Shown: positions 36,648 to 46,126, counted from the first letter of the stretch. The stretch is 60,747 nt of DNA from Tannerellaceae bacterium (GCA_021201865.1 JAJQEE010000083.1:1-60747), one strand, 5' to 3'. A program made the numbers and translations. The notes: generated by a model from the letters alone, not told the origin.

Positions 36648-38756
36648 TTAGAAATTCATCAGAAAAGTAATCAAATTAGTATCCCCATTCAGATTCATAC
36701 GTTTCCTCATCCGGTACCGCCTCAGTTCTACTGCCCGGATAGAAACATTTAATATGGAGGCAATCTCTTTCGTGGAAAGGTTCATCCGTAACAAACAGCA
36801 CATGCGTATATCACCGGTGGTAATATCCGGATAACTTTGCCTTAGCCTTTCAATAAAATTCTGGTGTGCACTGTTGAAATAATTCTCAAAAGCATCCCAG
36901 TCACTCTGGTCATCCAGAATTTTCTGCAGAATATTTTTTAGGCGGTTATATAACCTGTTCGGATACCGGTCTCCTAAAGTTTCTTTCTGAGCATCCACCT
37001 CTTCCATAAGCGTATGGATCAGTTGGCTTTTTCTTGCCAGTACGGAGGTGCGTAACATGAGTTCATTATTTTTGTTTTGTAACTCCGTTTGCAAAATTTC
37101 ATTTTTTAATTCCTGAAGCTTTTTCAACTCTTCCTGTCTTTTTATTTCCTCTCCTCTTTTCTCTTCCCTTCTCCGGACACTGAAATAGAATGATACGGAA
37201 GCCTGGGTAATTCCCCAGATGAGGATCACATAAATAACATATGCCCAGATTGTGTTATACCAGGGCGGCAGTACTTCGATGAGTAAAGATATTTCAGGAA
37301 ATTCACCGGTGGGTACGTACTTTCTTACCTTTAATTCATATTTTCCCTCAGGTAATTGTAATAGAGAAATATGTCCGCTCTTTTGCCAGTCAGACCATTC
37401 TGAAGACATATTCCCGATTTGATAACTGATCTGATTATTGGGAGTTAAGATAGTGGAAGCTACATATACATTTAATTTTTGAAAGTTGTGAGGTAAAGAG
37501 ATCTTAGCCGTTTCCGGAGGAAGGAATTTCACCTGATCTTCATGGATGTAGGAAATAGCGGAAAAGCGGTGGGGAATTCCCTGAGATATGCCTTTCCGGA
37601 TTAGTTTATGGGTATTAACCATCACAATCCCCTGTATGGTGGAAAAGATATGTAGGGAATCATTTAAGGGCATGATCTGTTTACCCCGGGAAATTAAATT
37701 CAGTTTGTAATTATCAAATAGAATACGGCATTTTAATTGTTCAGTTCCTTCTTGTAAGGAGAATAATCCTGCCTGATTTTCATGCACCAGCCAGTAGAGT
37801 TCATCGGATACCCGGTAGATGTAATCCGCTTCTGCAAAGATATCAAGTTCGGCCGAATTATTGAAAATGGTATTAACCGGTAAATTCACTACAGGATCCG
37901 GACGGGAAGAAAACAGAGGGAGAGCTTCTTTTTCCGGAACGGATTCGAATGAATGTCCGACCTCTACAGGACGTTTGAAATAGCCTTTGTTGGTATGAAT
38001 GTAAAGATCATCCTGGAATAAAAGAGCTTCGGACAATTGACCCAGATGATTTCGTCTACCGAAGAAACGAATGGCAGCATCCAGCGTCACTGCTGTTAAT
38101 CCATTGTCACAGGCAATCCAGATCTGTCCGGGAAGATCCGTGGAAATCGCATAAATAATGTTATCATTGAGTTGGGGTTTCTCTGTTTCGTGTACGATGA
38201 TATTTCCTTCCTGATCAGTTACATATAATCCATTTGTAAGTGTTCCTGTATAGTTAAAACCATTCAGGGAGGCAAAAGCAGAAGGTTGAGCCAGTAAGAT
38301 GCTCTCAGGCAGGAGATAAGGGATGGTATCCGGATAGTGTTTAAACTGAATATGGGAAGGACTCTTTTCTAACGGAATATATGTGAGTAATCCCAACTCA
38401 TTTTTTATCCAATAACCGGTATGGTTTTCCCCCTTAGTAAATATAGTATCATTATGATATACTACATGAGCAATCTCCGACTTATCGGGTAACCTATAAA
38501 GATTCCAGTTATTCCCATCATATGTCATCAAACCGGTATTATTCGCTATTATCAGAGTCCCTTTAGGAGTAATAGAAATGTCCCGGTTCTGGGAACTGGC
38601 ATGATAATCATTCATATCATAAGTCCTGAAAAAGGCAGTTGCCAGTTTTTCAGGAACAGCTCCAGCCACTGCGATGTGGAAAGAAATAAAAAGAAAAGTG
38701 ATAATTAAAAGAGTACTTCTCCGATAAAATGGCGATTTTCTGAAAATATAGATCAT
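36648..38756 (-). CDS. membrane-bound sensor-regulator with Y_Y_Y domain and LuxR-type HTH
   Basis: One-protein signal transducer of 702 residues. An N-terminal signal/anchor helix precedes a periplasmic region with propeller-like repeats (about residues 50-420), a Y_Y_Y-type beta-sandwich (about 420-505), one transmembrane helix (YVIYVILIWGITQASVSFY), a coiled coil (about 535-590) and a C-terminal HTH with MNLSTKEIASILNVSIRAVELRRYRMRKRM. Such proteins sense something outside and bind DNA from the membrane. At 702 residues it is shorter than the usual relatives of about 950 residues. Its targets are not evident from the neighbours. Confidence 0.8.
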   Translation of the reverse strand: MIYIFRKSPFYRRSTLLIITFLFISFHIAVAGAVPEKLATAFFRTYDMNDYHASSQNRDISITPKGTLIIANNTGLMTYDGNNWNLYRLPDKSEIAHVVYHNDTIFTKGENHTGYWIKNELGLLTYIPLEKSPSHIQFKHYPDTIPYLLPESILLAQPSAFASLNGFNYTGTLTNGLYVTDQEGNIIVHETEKPQLNDNIIYAISTDLPGQIWIACDNGLTAVTLDAAIRFFGRRNHLGQLSEALLFQDDLYIHTNKGYFKRPVEVGHSFESVPEKEALPLFSSRPDPVVNLPVNTIFNNSAELDIFAEADYIYRVSDELYWLVHENQAGLFSLQEGTEQLKCRILFDNYKLNLISRGKQIMPLNDSLHIFSTIQGIVMVNTHKLIRKGISQGIPHRFSAISYIHEDQVKFLPPETAKISLPHNFQKLNVYVASTILTPNNQISYQIGNMSSEWSDWQKSGHISLLQLPEGKYELKVRKYVPTGEFPEISLLIEVLPPWYNTIWAYVIYVILIWGITQASVSFYFSVRRREEKRGEEIKRQEELKKLQELKNEILQTELQNKNNELMLRTSVLARKSQLIHTLMEEVDAQKETLGDRYPNRLYNRLKNILQKILDDQSDWDAFENYFNSAHQNFIERLRQSYPDITTGDIRMCCLLRMNLSTKEIASILNVSIRAVELRRYRMRKRMNLNGDTNLITFLMNF

Positions 38757-38885
38757 TCTTTACACAAGTAAGTTACGGTTGGCGTTATTAAGTTGAGATA
38801 ATTAATGAAAGAAGTCAGGAAAGTAAAGATATAATAGAAAATTCTACTTAATTCCTTTTCTCTCTCTGACTCCTTCCACTATTTA

Positions 38886-40073
38886 TTAAATGAATTTATA
38901 TTCCTGCCAGCTCTTGATCTGAATGTCTTCTTCTTTAAGTGTACAGAAGGCATCAATAAAGGCACCTGCCAGCCGGGCATTGGTGATCAAAGGAATATTA
39001 TGATCAATAGCCGCACGACGGATTTTATAACCATTGGTTAATTCACGTTTGCTATGATCTTTTGGAATATTCACGACTAAATCGAACGCATGATTGCTAA
39101 ACATATCCATAATGTTTAATTCCCCTGGTTCATCCGGCCATGACACGGTAGTAGTCGGAATGCCGTTGTCATTCAGAAATCTGGCTGTTCCCGCTGTTCC
39201 ATACAAGGTGTAACCTTTCTGGCTTAACAGACGGCAAGGCTCCAACAATTCCACTTTGCTTTTGGCAGCTCCGGAGGAAACCAGGATATTCTTTTCAGGA
39301 ACAGTATTTCCCACAGCGATCATAGCAGAAAGAAGGGCTTCGTTGAAATCATCTCCAATACAACCTACTTCTCCTGTGGAACTCATGTCGACTCCTAAAA
39401 CCGGGTCTGCTTTATGCAATCTGGCAAAAGAGAACTGAGAGGCTTTTACACCAATCCAGTCGATATCAAATGCACTTTTGTCTGGTTTGCTGTAGGGAGC
39501 ATCCAGCATAATGCGGGTCGCTGTTTCAATAAAATTACGTTTTAGCACTTTAGAAACAAATGGGAAACTACGGGATGCACGTAGGTTACATTCGATCACT
39601 TTCACATCATTATTCTTGGCAAGGAACTGGATGTTAAAAGGTCCACTGATATTTAATTCTTTTGCAATCTTCTTGCTGATCTTTTTCACACGGTTAGCGG
39701 TTTCAATATAGATCTTCTGAGCCGGGAATACCAGTGTAGCGTCTCCGGAATGCACGCCGGCAAACTCGATGTGTTCGGAAATAGCATATTCCACTACTTC
39801 TCCATTCATCGCTACTGCGTCAAATTCGATCTCTTTAGCCCCTTGTAAGAACTCAGAAACAACCACCGGGTGTTCTTTCGATACTTTTGCTGCCAGATCC
39901 AGGAATTCGATCATCTGCTCCTTACTGTAACAAACATTCATCGCAGCCCCACTTAAAACATAAGACGGACGAATCAGGATGGGGAACCCTGCTTTTGCGA
40001 TGAAAGCATCGATTTCTTCCATACTGCTCAACTCAGCCCAAAGAGGCTGGTCAATTCCTAACGTATCCAGCAT
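38886..40073 (-). CDS. carB: carbamoyl-phosphate synthase large chain, C-terminal part (frameshifted)
   Basis: C-terminal third of CarB: the end of the second ATP-grasp domain, which phosphorylates carbamate (PILIRPSYVLSGAAMNVCYS, IECNLRASRSFPFVSKV), and the MGS-like allosteric domain (about the last 130 residues, GYTLYGTAGTARFLNDNGI). The ATG at 40073 is internal to the natural protein; it is continuous with the upstream part once one base is restored at 40093-40095. Confidence 0.9.
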   Translation of the reverse strand: MLDTLGIDQPLWAELSSMEEIDAFIAKAGFPILIRPSYVLSGAAMNVCYSKEQMIEFLDLAAKVSKEHPVVVSEFLQGAKEIEFDAVAMNGEVVEYAISEHIEFAGVHSGDATLVFPAQKIYIETANRVKKISKKIAKELNISGPFNIQFLAKNNDVKVIECNLRASRSFPFVSKVLKRNFIETATRIMLDAPYSKPDKSAFDIDWIGVKASQFSFARLHKADPVLGVDMSSTGEVGCIGDDFNEALLSAMIAVGNTVPEKNILVSSGAAKSKVELLEPCRLLSQKGYTLYGTAGTARFLNDNGIPTTTVSWPDEPGELNIMDMFSNHAFDLVVNIPKDHSKRELTNGYKIRRAAIDHNIPLITNARLAGAFIDAFCTLKEEDIQIKSWQEYKFI

Positions 40074-42109
40074 GGCAGAGAACTTATGACGGTTTCCGCT
40101 CTGTCAATAGAAAGAGGAGAGGTACCTAAGATAGGAACGTGCTGACGGTGTAATTTCATTGCCAGATTATTAGGGATCTGTCCGCCCACGGATACGATCA
40201 CTCCTTTGGGAGTTTCCAGGTCGATCACATCTAACACACGTTCAAAAGAGAGTTCGTCAAAGTACAGACGGTCACACATATCATAATCCGTAGATACGGT
40301 TTCCGGGTTGTAGTTGATCATGATGGATTTATACCCCAACTTACGTGCTGTTTGTGCCGCATTAACCGAACACCAGTCAAATTCAACGGAAGACCCGATC
40401 CGGCATGCTCCTGAACCCAGAATGATCACGCTTTTATCGTTTGGATAATAAGGGATATCATGGTCACTGCCATCATAGGTCATATAGAGATAATTGGTTA
40501 ATTCCGGATGTTCGGATGCAATCGTATTGATGCGTTTCACAGTTGGAACAATACCCATTTTCTTACGTAAATTGCGGACCAGGATATTTTCTTTTTCCAT
40601 ATTGCCGTCCGGTTTTGCTACAAAACGTGCAATCTGAAAGTCAGAAAAACCTAATCGTTTTGCTTCACGCATTACCTCTTCCGGCAAATCATTAATATTG
40701 TTATAGCTTTTCAGTACTTCACTATAGTCTACAATATTTTTTAATCCATTTAGGAACCAATGACTGATCTTAGTCAGTTCATGGATGCGTTCCACGGTAT
40801 ATCCTTTTTCAAAAGCCTCCGCTACCGCGAAAATACGCAGGTCGGTAGGATTCGATAATTCTTCATCCAGATTTTCGAATGCAATATCTTTATTCCCCAC
40901 GAAACCGTGCATTCCCTGTCCGATCATACGAAGTCCTTTCTGCATGATCTCTTCAAAGCTCTTACCAATAGACATGATCTCACCAACCGATTTCATGCTG
41001 GAGCCGATCTGACGGCTTACACCCACGAACTTGGTCAAGTCCCAGCGAGGAATCTTTACGATCATATAATCTACTTCCGGAGCTTTGTAGGCTGAATTGG
41101 GAGTTCCCATTTCACCAATCTCGTCCAGACCGTAGTTCAATGCCAACTTGGCTGCCACAAATGCCAGCGGATACCCACTCGCTTTAGATGCCAATGCCGA
41201 TGAACGGCTCAAACGGGCATTTACCTCGATCACCCGGTAATCATTTGTGTCAGAGTTAAACGCATATTGAATGTTACATTCTCCTACAATCCCTAAGTGG
41301 CGGATTGTAGTGGTAGAAAGATCCTGCAACATCGTCAATTCAGCGTCAGTCAGAGAGCAGGTAGGAGCTACTACAATACTTTCTCCAGTATGAACGCCTA
41401 AGGGGTCTACATTTTCCATACTTACTACCGTAAAGCAATGGTCATTTTTATCCCGGATCACCTCAAACTCAATTTCTTTCCAGCCCTTCAGGGATTCTTC
41501 CACCAGAATCTGTGTAGAATAAGCAAATGCGCTGGAAGCTAAGGTTTTCAGCTCAGCTTCATCTTTACAGATACCACTTCCCAATCCTCCTAAGGCATAG
41601 GCAGAACGGATCATCACCGGATAACCGATCCGATTGGCAGCCGCAAATGCATCCTCCATCGTTTCAACCGCCTGGCTAACCGGCGTTTTTATGTTGATCT
41701 CATCGAGCTTTTTCACGAACAGATCCCGGTCCTCGGTGTACATGATCGCCTCTACAGAAGTTCCCAGTACTTTTACCCCATACTTAGCCAGTGTGCCGTC
41801 TGTGTACAGTTGAGTACCGCAGTTCAATGCCGTCTGACCACCAAATGCAAGCAGAATACCGTCAGGTTGTTCTTTCTTAATGACCTCCTCGACAAAATAA
41901 GGAGTAATAGGCAGGAAGTAAACTTTATCGGCAACACCTTCCGAAGTCTGGATGGTTGCAATGTTTGGGTTTAAAGGTACCGTGCTGATACCTTCTTCCT
42001 TGAGTGCTTTCAGGGCCTGAGAGCCTGAATAGTCAAATTCTCCGGCTTGTCCGATCTTCAGGGCACCCGAGCCCAGAACAATCACCTTCTTAATTCCACT
42101 TTTAGACAT
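40058..42109 (-). CDS. carB: carbamoyl-phosphate synthase large chain, N-terminal part (frameshifted)
   Basis: First two thirds of CarB: the N-terminal ATP-grasp domain (VIVLGSGALKIGQAGEFDY, MIRSAYALGGLGSG), the oligomerisation region and the start of the second synthetase half (VIILGSGACRIGSSVEFDW). The enzyme makes carbamoyl phosphate for pyrimidines and arginine. The frame ends in an unrelated tail after SIDRAE because the A run there is three long; with four it reads SIDRAENRHKFSAML into the C-terminal part, giving about 1074 residues. No carA is adjacent. The leader at 42110-42347 carries an ORF and terminator. Confidence 0.93.
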   Translation of the reverse strand: MSKSGIKKVIVLGSGALKIGQAGEFDYSGSQALKALKEEGISTVPLNPNIATIQTSEGVADKVYFLPITPYFVEEVIKKEQPDGILLAFGGQTALNCGTQLYTDGTLAKYGVKVLGTSVEAIMYTEDRDLFVKKLDEINIKTPVSQAVETMEDAFAAANRIGYPVMIRSAYALGGLGSGICKDEAELKTLASSAFAYSTQILVEESLKGWKEIEFEVIRDKNDHCFTVVSMENVDPLGVHTGESIVVAPTCSLTDAELTMLQDLSTTTIRHLGIVGECNIQYAFNSDTNDYRVIEVNARLSRSSALASKASGYPLAFVAAKLALNYGLDEIGEMGTPNSAYKAPEVDYMIVKIPRWDLTKFVGVSRQIGSSMKSVGEIMSIGKSFEEIMQKGLRMIGQGMHGFVGNKDIAFENLDEELSNPTDLRIFAVAEAFEKGYTVERIHELTKISHWFLNGLKNIVDYSEVLKSYNNINDLPEEVMREAKRLGFSDFQIARFVAKPDGNMEKENILVRNLRKKMGIVPTVKRINTIASEHPELTNYLYMTYDGSDHDIPYYPNDKSVIILGSGACRIGSSVEFDWCSVNAAQTARKLGYKSIMINYNPETVSTDYDMCDRLYFDELSFERVLDVIDLETPKGVIVSVGGQIPNNLAMKLHRQHVPILGTSPLSIDRAETVISSLPCWIR

Positions 42110-42189
42110 AGTAAATAGGGTTATTTTTTTGTTTATTAATATGATTTTATAGAATGTTATACGCTATACCCAGCCATTGTCGAAAATAC

Positions 42190-42223
42190 AAAAAAATGCG
42201 TTAGTGAAAATAACCAACGCATT
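42190..42223 (-). terminator. intrinsic terminator in the carB leader (candidate attenuator)
   Basis: On the minus strand, AATGCGTTGG (42223-42214) pairs with CTAACGCATT (42204-42195) around a nine-base loop, followed by a run of seven T that starts in the stem. It lies 80 bases before carB, and no gene on the minus strand precedes it, so it can only stop carB transcription. Confidence 0.75.
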
Positions 42224-42236
42224 ATATATAAATAAA

Positions 42237-42329
42237 TTATATTCCCGTAATGTAGAAAGAAAAAAACTTATATCCGGAGTGTTTGCCGGAGAGATCGTAC
42301 CACTTAATTTTGTCTGATGAATACCCCAT
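42237..42329 (-). CDS. 30-codon leader ORF of carB
   Basis: Short ORF beginning with ATG GGG TAT about 18 bases after the predicted transcription start and ending 13 bases before the terminator hairpin. Its last third is encoded by a T-rich tract (minus strand of 42255-42267, codons Lys-Phe-Phe-Ser-Phe-Tyr). It has no Arg codons. Proposed role: a ribosome following RNA polymerase through this ORF would block the hairpin when polymerase pauses for lack of UTP, as in E. coli pyrBI. Translation is unproven and it is too short to recognise by homology. Confidence 0.5.
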   Translation of the reverse strand: MGYSSDKIKWYDLSGKHSGYKFFSFYITGI

Positions 42330-42353
42330 AAATCTTTTTCTTCAAAATTTGAG

Positions 42354-42385
42354 CAAAGATATAGATTCTATATGGTATGCGCAAA
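42354..42385 (-). promoter_or_regulatory. carB promoter
   Basis: On the minus strand TTTG (42385-42382), 20-base spacer, TATCTTTG (42361-42354): full -33/-7 match. The predicted start (about 42347) lies in an 11-base palindrome, TCAAAATTTGA (42342-42352). Confidence 0.7.
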
Positions 42386-42474
42386 TTAAAAAAACTAAAA
42401 GGGAACGGGCAGATCCGATTCTGTGGAAACAAAAAGTTTATGTTTTAATATTATGATTAATAATTAGTAAGAGG

Positions 42475-42507
42475 TTGCAGATATTCAATGCCGAATTATT
42501 ACTTTTG
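42475..42507 (+). promoter_or_regulatory. tcdA promoter
   Basis: TTG (42475-42477), 22-base spacer, TACTTTTG (42500-42507), 17 bases before the tcdA start. Confidence 0.5.
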
Positions 42508-42524
42508 TAGTCAAAAAATCAGGA

Positions 42525-43238
42525 ATGAGTTTTTGTTGGAATACGCGCACAGAACTATTGTTAGGCAAAGAGCGGTTGAATTATTTGAGATCCTGTCACG
42601 TCCTGGTGGTAGGTGTTGGTGGAGTCGGAGCGTATGCTGCCGAACAGATTTGTAGAGCAGGTGTGGGAAAAATGACGATCGTGGACGCGGATACGGTCAA
42701 TGAAAGTAATGTCAACCGGCAGCTTCCGGCTTTGCACTCTTCATTGGGTAAATTAAAAGCGGAAGTGATGGCAGAACGTTTGAAGGATATTAATCCGGAA
42801 TTGGAATTGAGGGTGATCACTGAATTCCTGAAAGATGAACGCATACAAGAGGTGCTGACTGCTGATAAATATGATTATGTAGTGGATGCGATTGATTCAC
42901 TCAGTCCGAAAGTATTTCTTTTATATCATGCGGTTCAGTTGGGTTTACCCATTGTTTCTTCGATGGGAGCCGGAGGTAAAATAGATCCATCCCAGGTAAA
43001 ACTGGCAGATATTTCCAAAACCTCGGAATGTGCTCTGGCTAAGGTTGTCCGCAAACGTTTAAGAGGGAAAGGGGTAAAAAAAGGAATACCCGTGGTGTTC
43101 TCAACGGAACCGGCCAATCCGGATGCTATTATAGAAGTGAAAAATGAACGGAATAAACGAACGACTGTCGGTACGGTTTCTTATATGCCTGCCACATTCG
43201 GTTGTTTTCTGGCTTCCTACGTAATCCGGAATATTTAA
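42525..43238 (+). CDS. tcdA: tRNA threonylcarbamoyladenosine dehydratase
   Basis: ThiF/MoeB-superfamily, E1-like enzyme of 237 residues that cyclises t6A37 to ct6A in tRNAs reading ANN codons. The nucleotide-binding motif VVGVGGVGAYAAEQICRAGVG is at about residues 27-47, followed by VDADTVNESNVNRQLPA and the conserved cysteine in TSECALAKVVRKRLR. The missing zinc-binding CxxC pairs separate it from MoeB. It is followed nine bases later by the LolD-like gene. Confidence 0.92.
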   Translation: MSFCWNTRTELLLGKERLNYLRSCHVLVVGVGGVGAYAAEQICRAGVGKMTIVDADTVNESNVNRQLPALHSSLGKLKAEVMAERLKDINPELELRVITEFLKDERIQEVLTADKYDYVVDAIDSLSPKVFLLYHAVQLGLPIVSSMGAGGKIDPSQVKLADISKTSECALAKVVRKRLRGKGVKKGIPVVFSTEPANPDAIIEVKNERNKRTTVGTVSYMPATFGCFLASYVIRNI

Positions 43239-43247
43239 ATTAATTAT

Positions 43248-43901
43248 ATGATACAGATAAAAGGGATCACCAAAAGTTTCGGAACCTTACAGGTACTTAA
43301 AGGAATAGATCTATCCATAGAGAATGGAGAGGTGGTTGCTATTGTAGGACCCAGCGGTGCTGGTAAGACTACTTTATTACAGATTATGGGAACACTGGAC
43401 ACACCGGATAGTGGTCAGTTGTGGATCAATGGTACGGATACCAGCCGGTTGAAAGAAAAGGATTTGGCTGCTTTCCGGAATAAAAATATTGGCTTTGTTT
43501 TTCAATTCCATCAACTATTACCAGAGTTTACAGCACTGGAAAATGTGATGATCCCAGCTTTGATTGCCCGCGAAAAGCCGCACGTGGCTGAAGGGAAAGC
43601 AAAAGACCTATTAGACTTTATGGGACTGTCAGACCGGGCTAACCATAAACCGGCTGAACTTTCGGGTGGGGAAAAACAGCGGGTGGCGGTAGCCAGAGCG
43701 CTGATCAATGAACCGGCTGTTATTTTAGCAGATGAGCCTTCCGGAAGCTTAGATACAAAAAATAAAGAAGAATTACATGCCCTCTTCTTTGAATTACGGG
43801 ATAAAATGAAACAGACATTTGTAATTGTCACACATGATGAACAACTTGCGAAACAAACAGACCGAGTCATTCATATGAAGGACGGTGTTGTGAATGCTTA
43901 A
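43248..43901 (+). CDS. lolD: ABC transporter ATP-binding protein (LolD-like)
   Basis: ATPase of 217 residues. Walker [12 protein letters not shown], the Q-loop in [20 protein letters not shown], signature [15 protein letters not shown], Walker [13 protein letters not shown] and the H-loop THDE are all present. The [14 protein letters not shown] stretch is typical of LolD, which with LolCE detaches lipoproteins from the inner membrane. No membrane subunit is adjacent, so the MacB/FtsE-type alternative cannot be excluded. Confidence 0.85.
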   Translation: MIQIKGITKSFGTLQVLKGIDLSIENGEVVAIVGPSGAGKTTLLQIMGTLDTPDSGQLWINGTDTSRLKEKDLAAFRNKNIGFVFQFHQLLPEFTALENVMIPALIAREKPHVAEGKAKDLLDFMGLSDRANHKPAELSGGEKQRVAVARALINEPAVILADEPSGSLDTKNKEELHALFFELRDKMKQTFVIVTHDEQLAKQTDRVIHMKDGVVNA

Positions 43902-43929
43902 AACCTATATGATTTATTGATTATGACTA

Positions 43930-45297
43930 ATGAAAAAAAGAGTAACATTCGGAAGCCGGATAGGAGTGATCCTTGCGACAGTGGGTTGTGCGGTAGGATT
44001 GGGAAATATCTGGCGTTTCCCGTATATGTTGGGAGTAAATGGAGGTGCAGCCTTTCTATTGATCTATATCGGATGTATTATTATATTAGGCCTTCCGGTC
44101 ATGCTCACAGAGTTTTTTATCGGACGGCATTCCCGCAAAAATGCCGCCGGAGCTTTTAAAGTCATGGCTCCCGGAACGGTCTGGAGTGTAATCGGATATA
44201 ATGGAGTGTTGGCTGCTTTCCTGATATTGGGATTCTATTTTGTGGTGGCTGGCTGGACATTGGAATATATTGTGCAGGCGGCTTCCGGTTCATTGAACGG
44301 AAAATCGGCAACGGAATTTGCTACCGAGTTTTCTGACTTCTCATCCAGTGTTTTTCGTCCTATTATGTGGACTGTCATTTTTATTGCTTTCACCCATTTT
44401 GTGATCATCTCCGGTGTCAAGAATGGAATAGAGAGAGCCTCAAAGGTTTTGATGCCTGTTCTATTCCTGATTCTGATCATATTATGTGTCCGTTCTGTGA
44501 CATTACCGAACGCAGAAGCCGGTCTTTCTTTTCTGTTTAATCCGGATTTCAGTAAAATTAATTCTTCTGTTATTCTGAGTGGCATGGGACAGGCATTTTT
44601 CTCTTTGAGTGTGGGTATGGGATGTCTGATCACTTACTCCTCCTATTTTGGAAAGGAAACAAATTTACAGAGAACAGCTTTGGAAGTAACTGTGTTGGAT
44701 AGCTTAGTTGCTTTGCTTGCAGGAGTGATAATCTTCCCGGCCGTATTTAGTTTTGGAATTGAGCCGACCGCAGGACCGGAGTTGGTTTTTATTACTTTAC
44801 CTAACGTGTTTAGCCAACTACCTTTCGGATCTTTGTGGTCTTTCATTTTCTATGTATTATTAGCATTGGCAGCTCTTACTTCTACGATTTCTCTTCATGA
44901 GGTAGCCACAGCCTATGTGCATGAGGAATATCATATGATACGCTCCAGAGCGGCACTAATAGTCTCTTTGGATACAGTTGTATTTGCAGTGATCAGTTCG
45001 TTGTCTTTGGGGATTTTAAAAGAGTATACGATTTTCGGGCTTACCTTCTTTGACTTTCTGGATTATGTTACGGCAAAGATCATGTTACCTTTCGGTGGAA
45101 TGTTGATCTGTATCTTTGTCGGTACCCGGGTAGATCGAAAAATTCTAAAAGCAGAACTAACCAACGAGGGTACGGTTCCTTTCTATTTCTTTAATACATA
45201 TTCTTTCTTTATGAAATATATTGCTCCGGTAGCGATCGGATTAGTCTTTCTGAATGAACTGGGTCTGATCAATCTGATCACTTCTCAATTTAAATAA
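43930..45297 (+). CDS. sodium-dependent transporter, SNF/NSS family
   Basis: Inner-membrane Na+-coupled symporter of 455 residues, of the neurotransmitter:sodium symporter (LeuT-like) family. The start TFGSRIGVILATVGCAVGLGNIWRFPY contains the signature unwound-helix GxGNIWRFPY segment that binds Na+ and substrate. About eleven or twelve hydrophobic helices can be counted. The bacterial members carry amino acids; the particular one is unknown. It ends at a strong terminator at 45302. Confidence 0.92.
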   Translation: MKKRVTFGSRIGVILATVGCAVGLGNIWRFPYMLGVNGGAAFLLIYIGCIIILGLPVMLTEFFIGRHSRKNAAGAFKVMAPGTVWSVIGYNGVLAAFLILGFYFVVAGWTLEYIVQAASGSLNGKSATEFATEFSDFSSSVFRPIMWTVIFIAFTHFVIISGVKNGIERASKVLMPVLFLILIILCVRSVTLPNAEAGLSFLFNPDFSKINSSVILSGMGQAFFSLSVGMGCLITYSSYFGKETNLQRTALEVTVLDSLVALLAGVIIFPAVFSFGIEPTAGPELVFITLPNVFSQLPFGSLWSFIFYVLLALAALTSTISLHEVATAYVHEEYHMIRSRAALIVSLDTVVFAVISSLSLGILKEYTIFGLTFFDFLDYVTAKIMLPFGGMLICIFVGTRVDRKILKAELTNEGTVPFYFFNTYSFFMKYIAPVAIGLVFLNELGLINLITSQFK

Positions 45298-45301
45298 AAA
45301 G

Positions 45302-45347
45302 AATGGTATAATTTACTTAGAACCCAAAAGTCAATTATACCATTTTT
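45302..45347 (+). terminator. terminator after SNF transporter
   Basis: Perfect 12-base stem AATGGTATAATT (45302-45313) and AATTATACCATT (45333-45344), then a T run. Confidence 0.8.
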
Positions 45348-45383
45348 CCCTTTCTCAAATATTGAACTTTAAACCTTAACCTT

Positions 45384-46103
45384 ATGAATTGGCGTGACCT
45401 GTTTTATTTCTCTTCCGGTGAACGGAGAGCCTTATCTTTTCTTCTATCCCTTATTCTGATCGCTTTTATTCTTCTTATCCTGAATGACCATTTTACGATA
45501 GAATCGATGGATTCGGATGAAAAAGAAAGAATTCTTTTTTCTTCAGATAAAAAAGAAATTCCTGAAGACAGTCTTATCCGGCAACCAGTTGTGGAGAAAC
45601 CTCCTACTCCTGTTAAAAAGAAGATCACTCAAACATCTCCAAAGAAAAATTTCCAGAAATATCCATCTCCCCCATTCCCTAAGAATGAAAAGTTAAAAGC
45701 CGGTGAAAAGGTGGATTTAAATAGGGCTGACACTACTCTTCTAAAAAAAGTGCCAGGTATTGGAAGTGCTTTTGCCCGGCGTATTGTCGGATACCGGAAT
45801 CTATTAGGCGGATTTTACAGTGTTGAGCAACTGAAAGAAGTCTATGGAATGGAAGAAGAAAGATTTTTGCAAATAGAACCTTTCTTTCTGATAGACAAAT
45901 CTCATATCCGGCAACGGAAGATAGATGCTCTATCTCCTGATTCCTTGCTGAAACACCCCTATCTGAATTATCCCCGGCAACGGGCAATCACCCGGAAGCT
46001 GAAACAACAGGGACAGATTTCCGGATGGGAGGAATTTATCCTATTAGAAGAGTTCACCCCGGACGATATAGAGAAATTGAAAAACTATTTTAGTTTTAAT
46101 TAA
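45384..46103 (+). CDS. ComEA-like helix-hairpin-helix membrane protein
   Basis: A 239-residue protein with one N-terminal transmembrane helix (LSFLLSLILIAFILLIL), a Lys/Pro-rich linker (about residues 60-105) and helix-hairpin-helix repeats: VDLNRADTTLLKKVPGIGSAFARRI at about 113-137 and a second copy near 190. This resembles ComEA, which binds incoming DNA at the cell surface in naturally transformable bacteria; other functions are possible, as HhH-ComEA proteins are common in Bacteroidota. Confidence 0.8.
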   Translation: MNWRDLFYFSSGERRALSFLLSLILIAFILLILNDHFTIESMDSDEKERILFSSDKKEIPEDSLIRQPVVEKPPTPVKKKITQTSPKKNFQKYPSPPFPKNEKLKAGEKVDLNRADTTLLKKVPGIGSAFARRIVGYRNLLGGFYSVEQLKEVYGMEEERFLQIEPFFLIDKSHIRQRKIDALSPDSLLKHPYLNYPRQRAITRKLKQQGQISGWEEFILLEEFTPDDIEKLKNYFSFN

Positions 46104-46126
46104 TTTGAAAAGTTGGATTCCCCGTG

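Noticed and set aside
42195-42223. Terminator of tcdA or a bidirectional terminator
   Set aside because: tcdA is transcribed away from this site, and only the minus-strand reading is followed by a T run.
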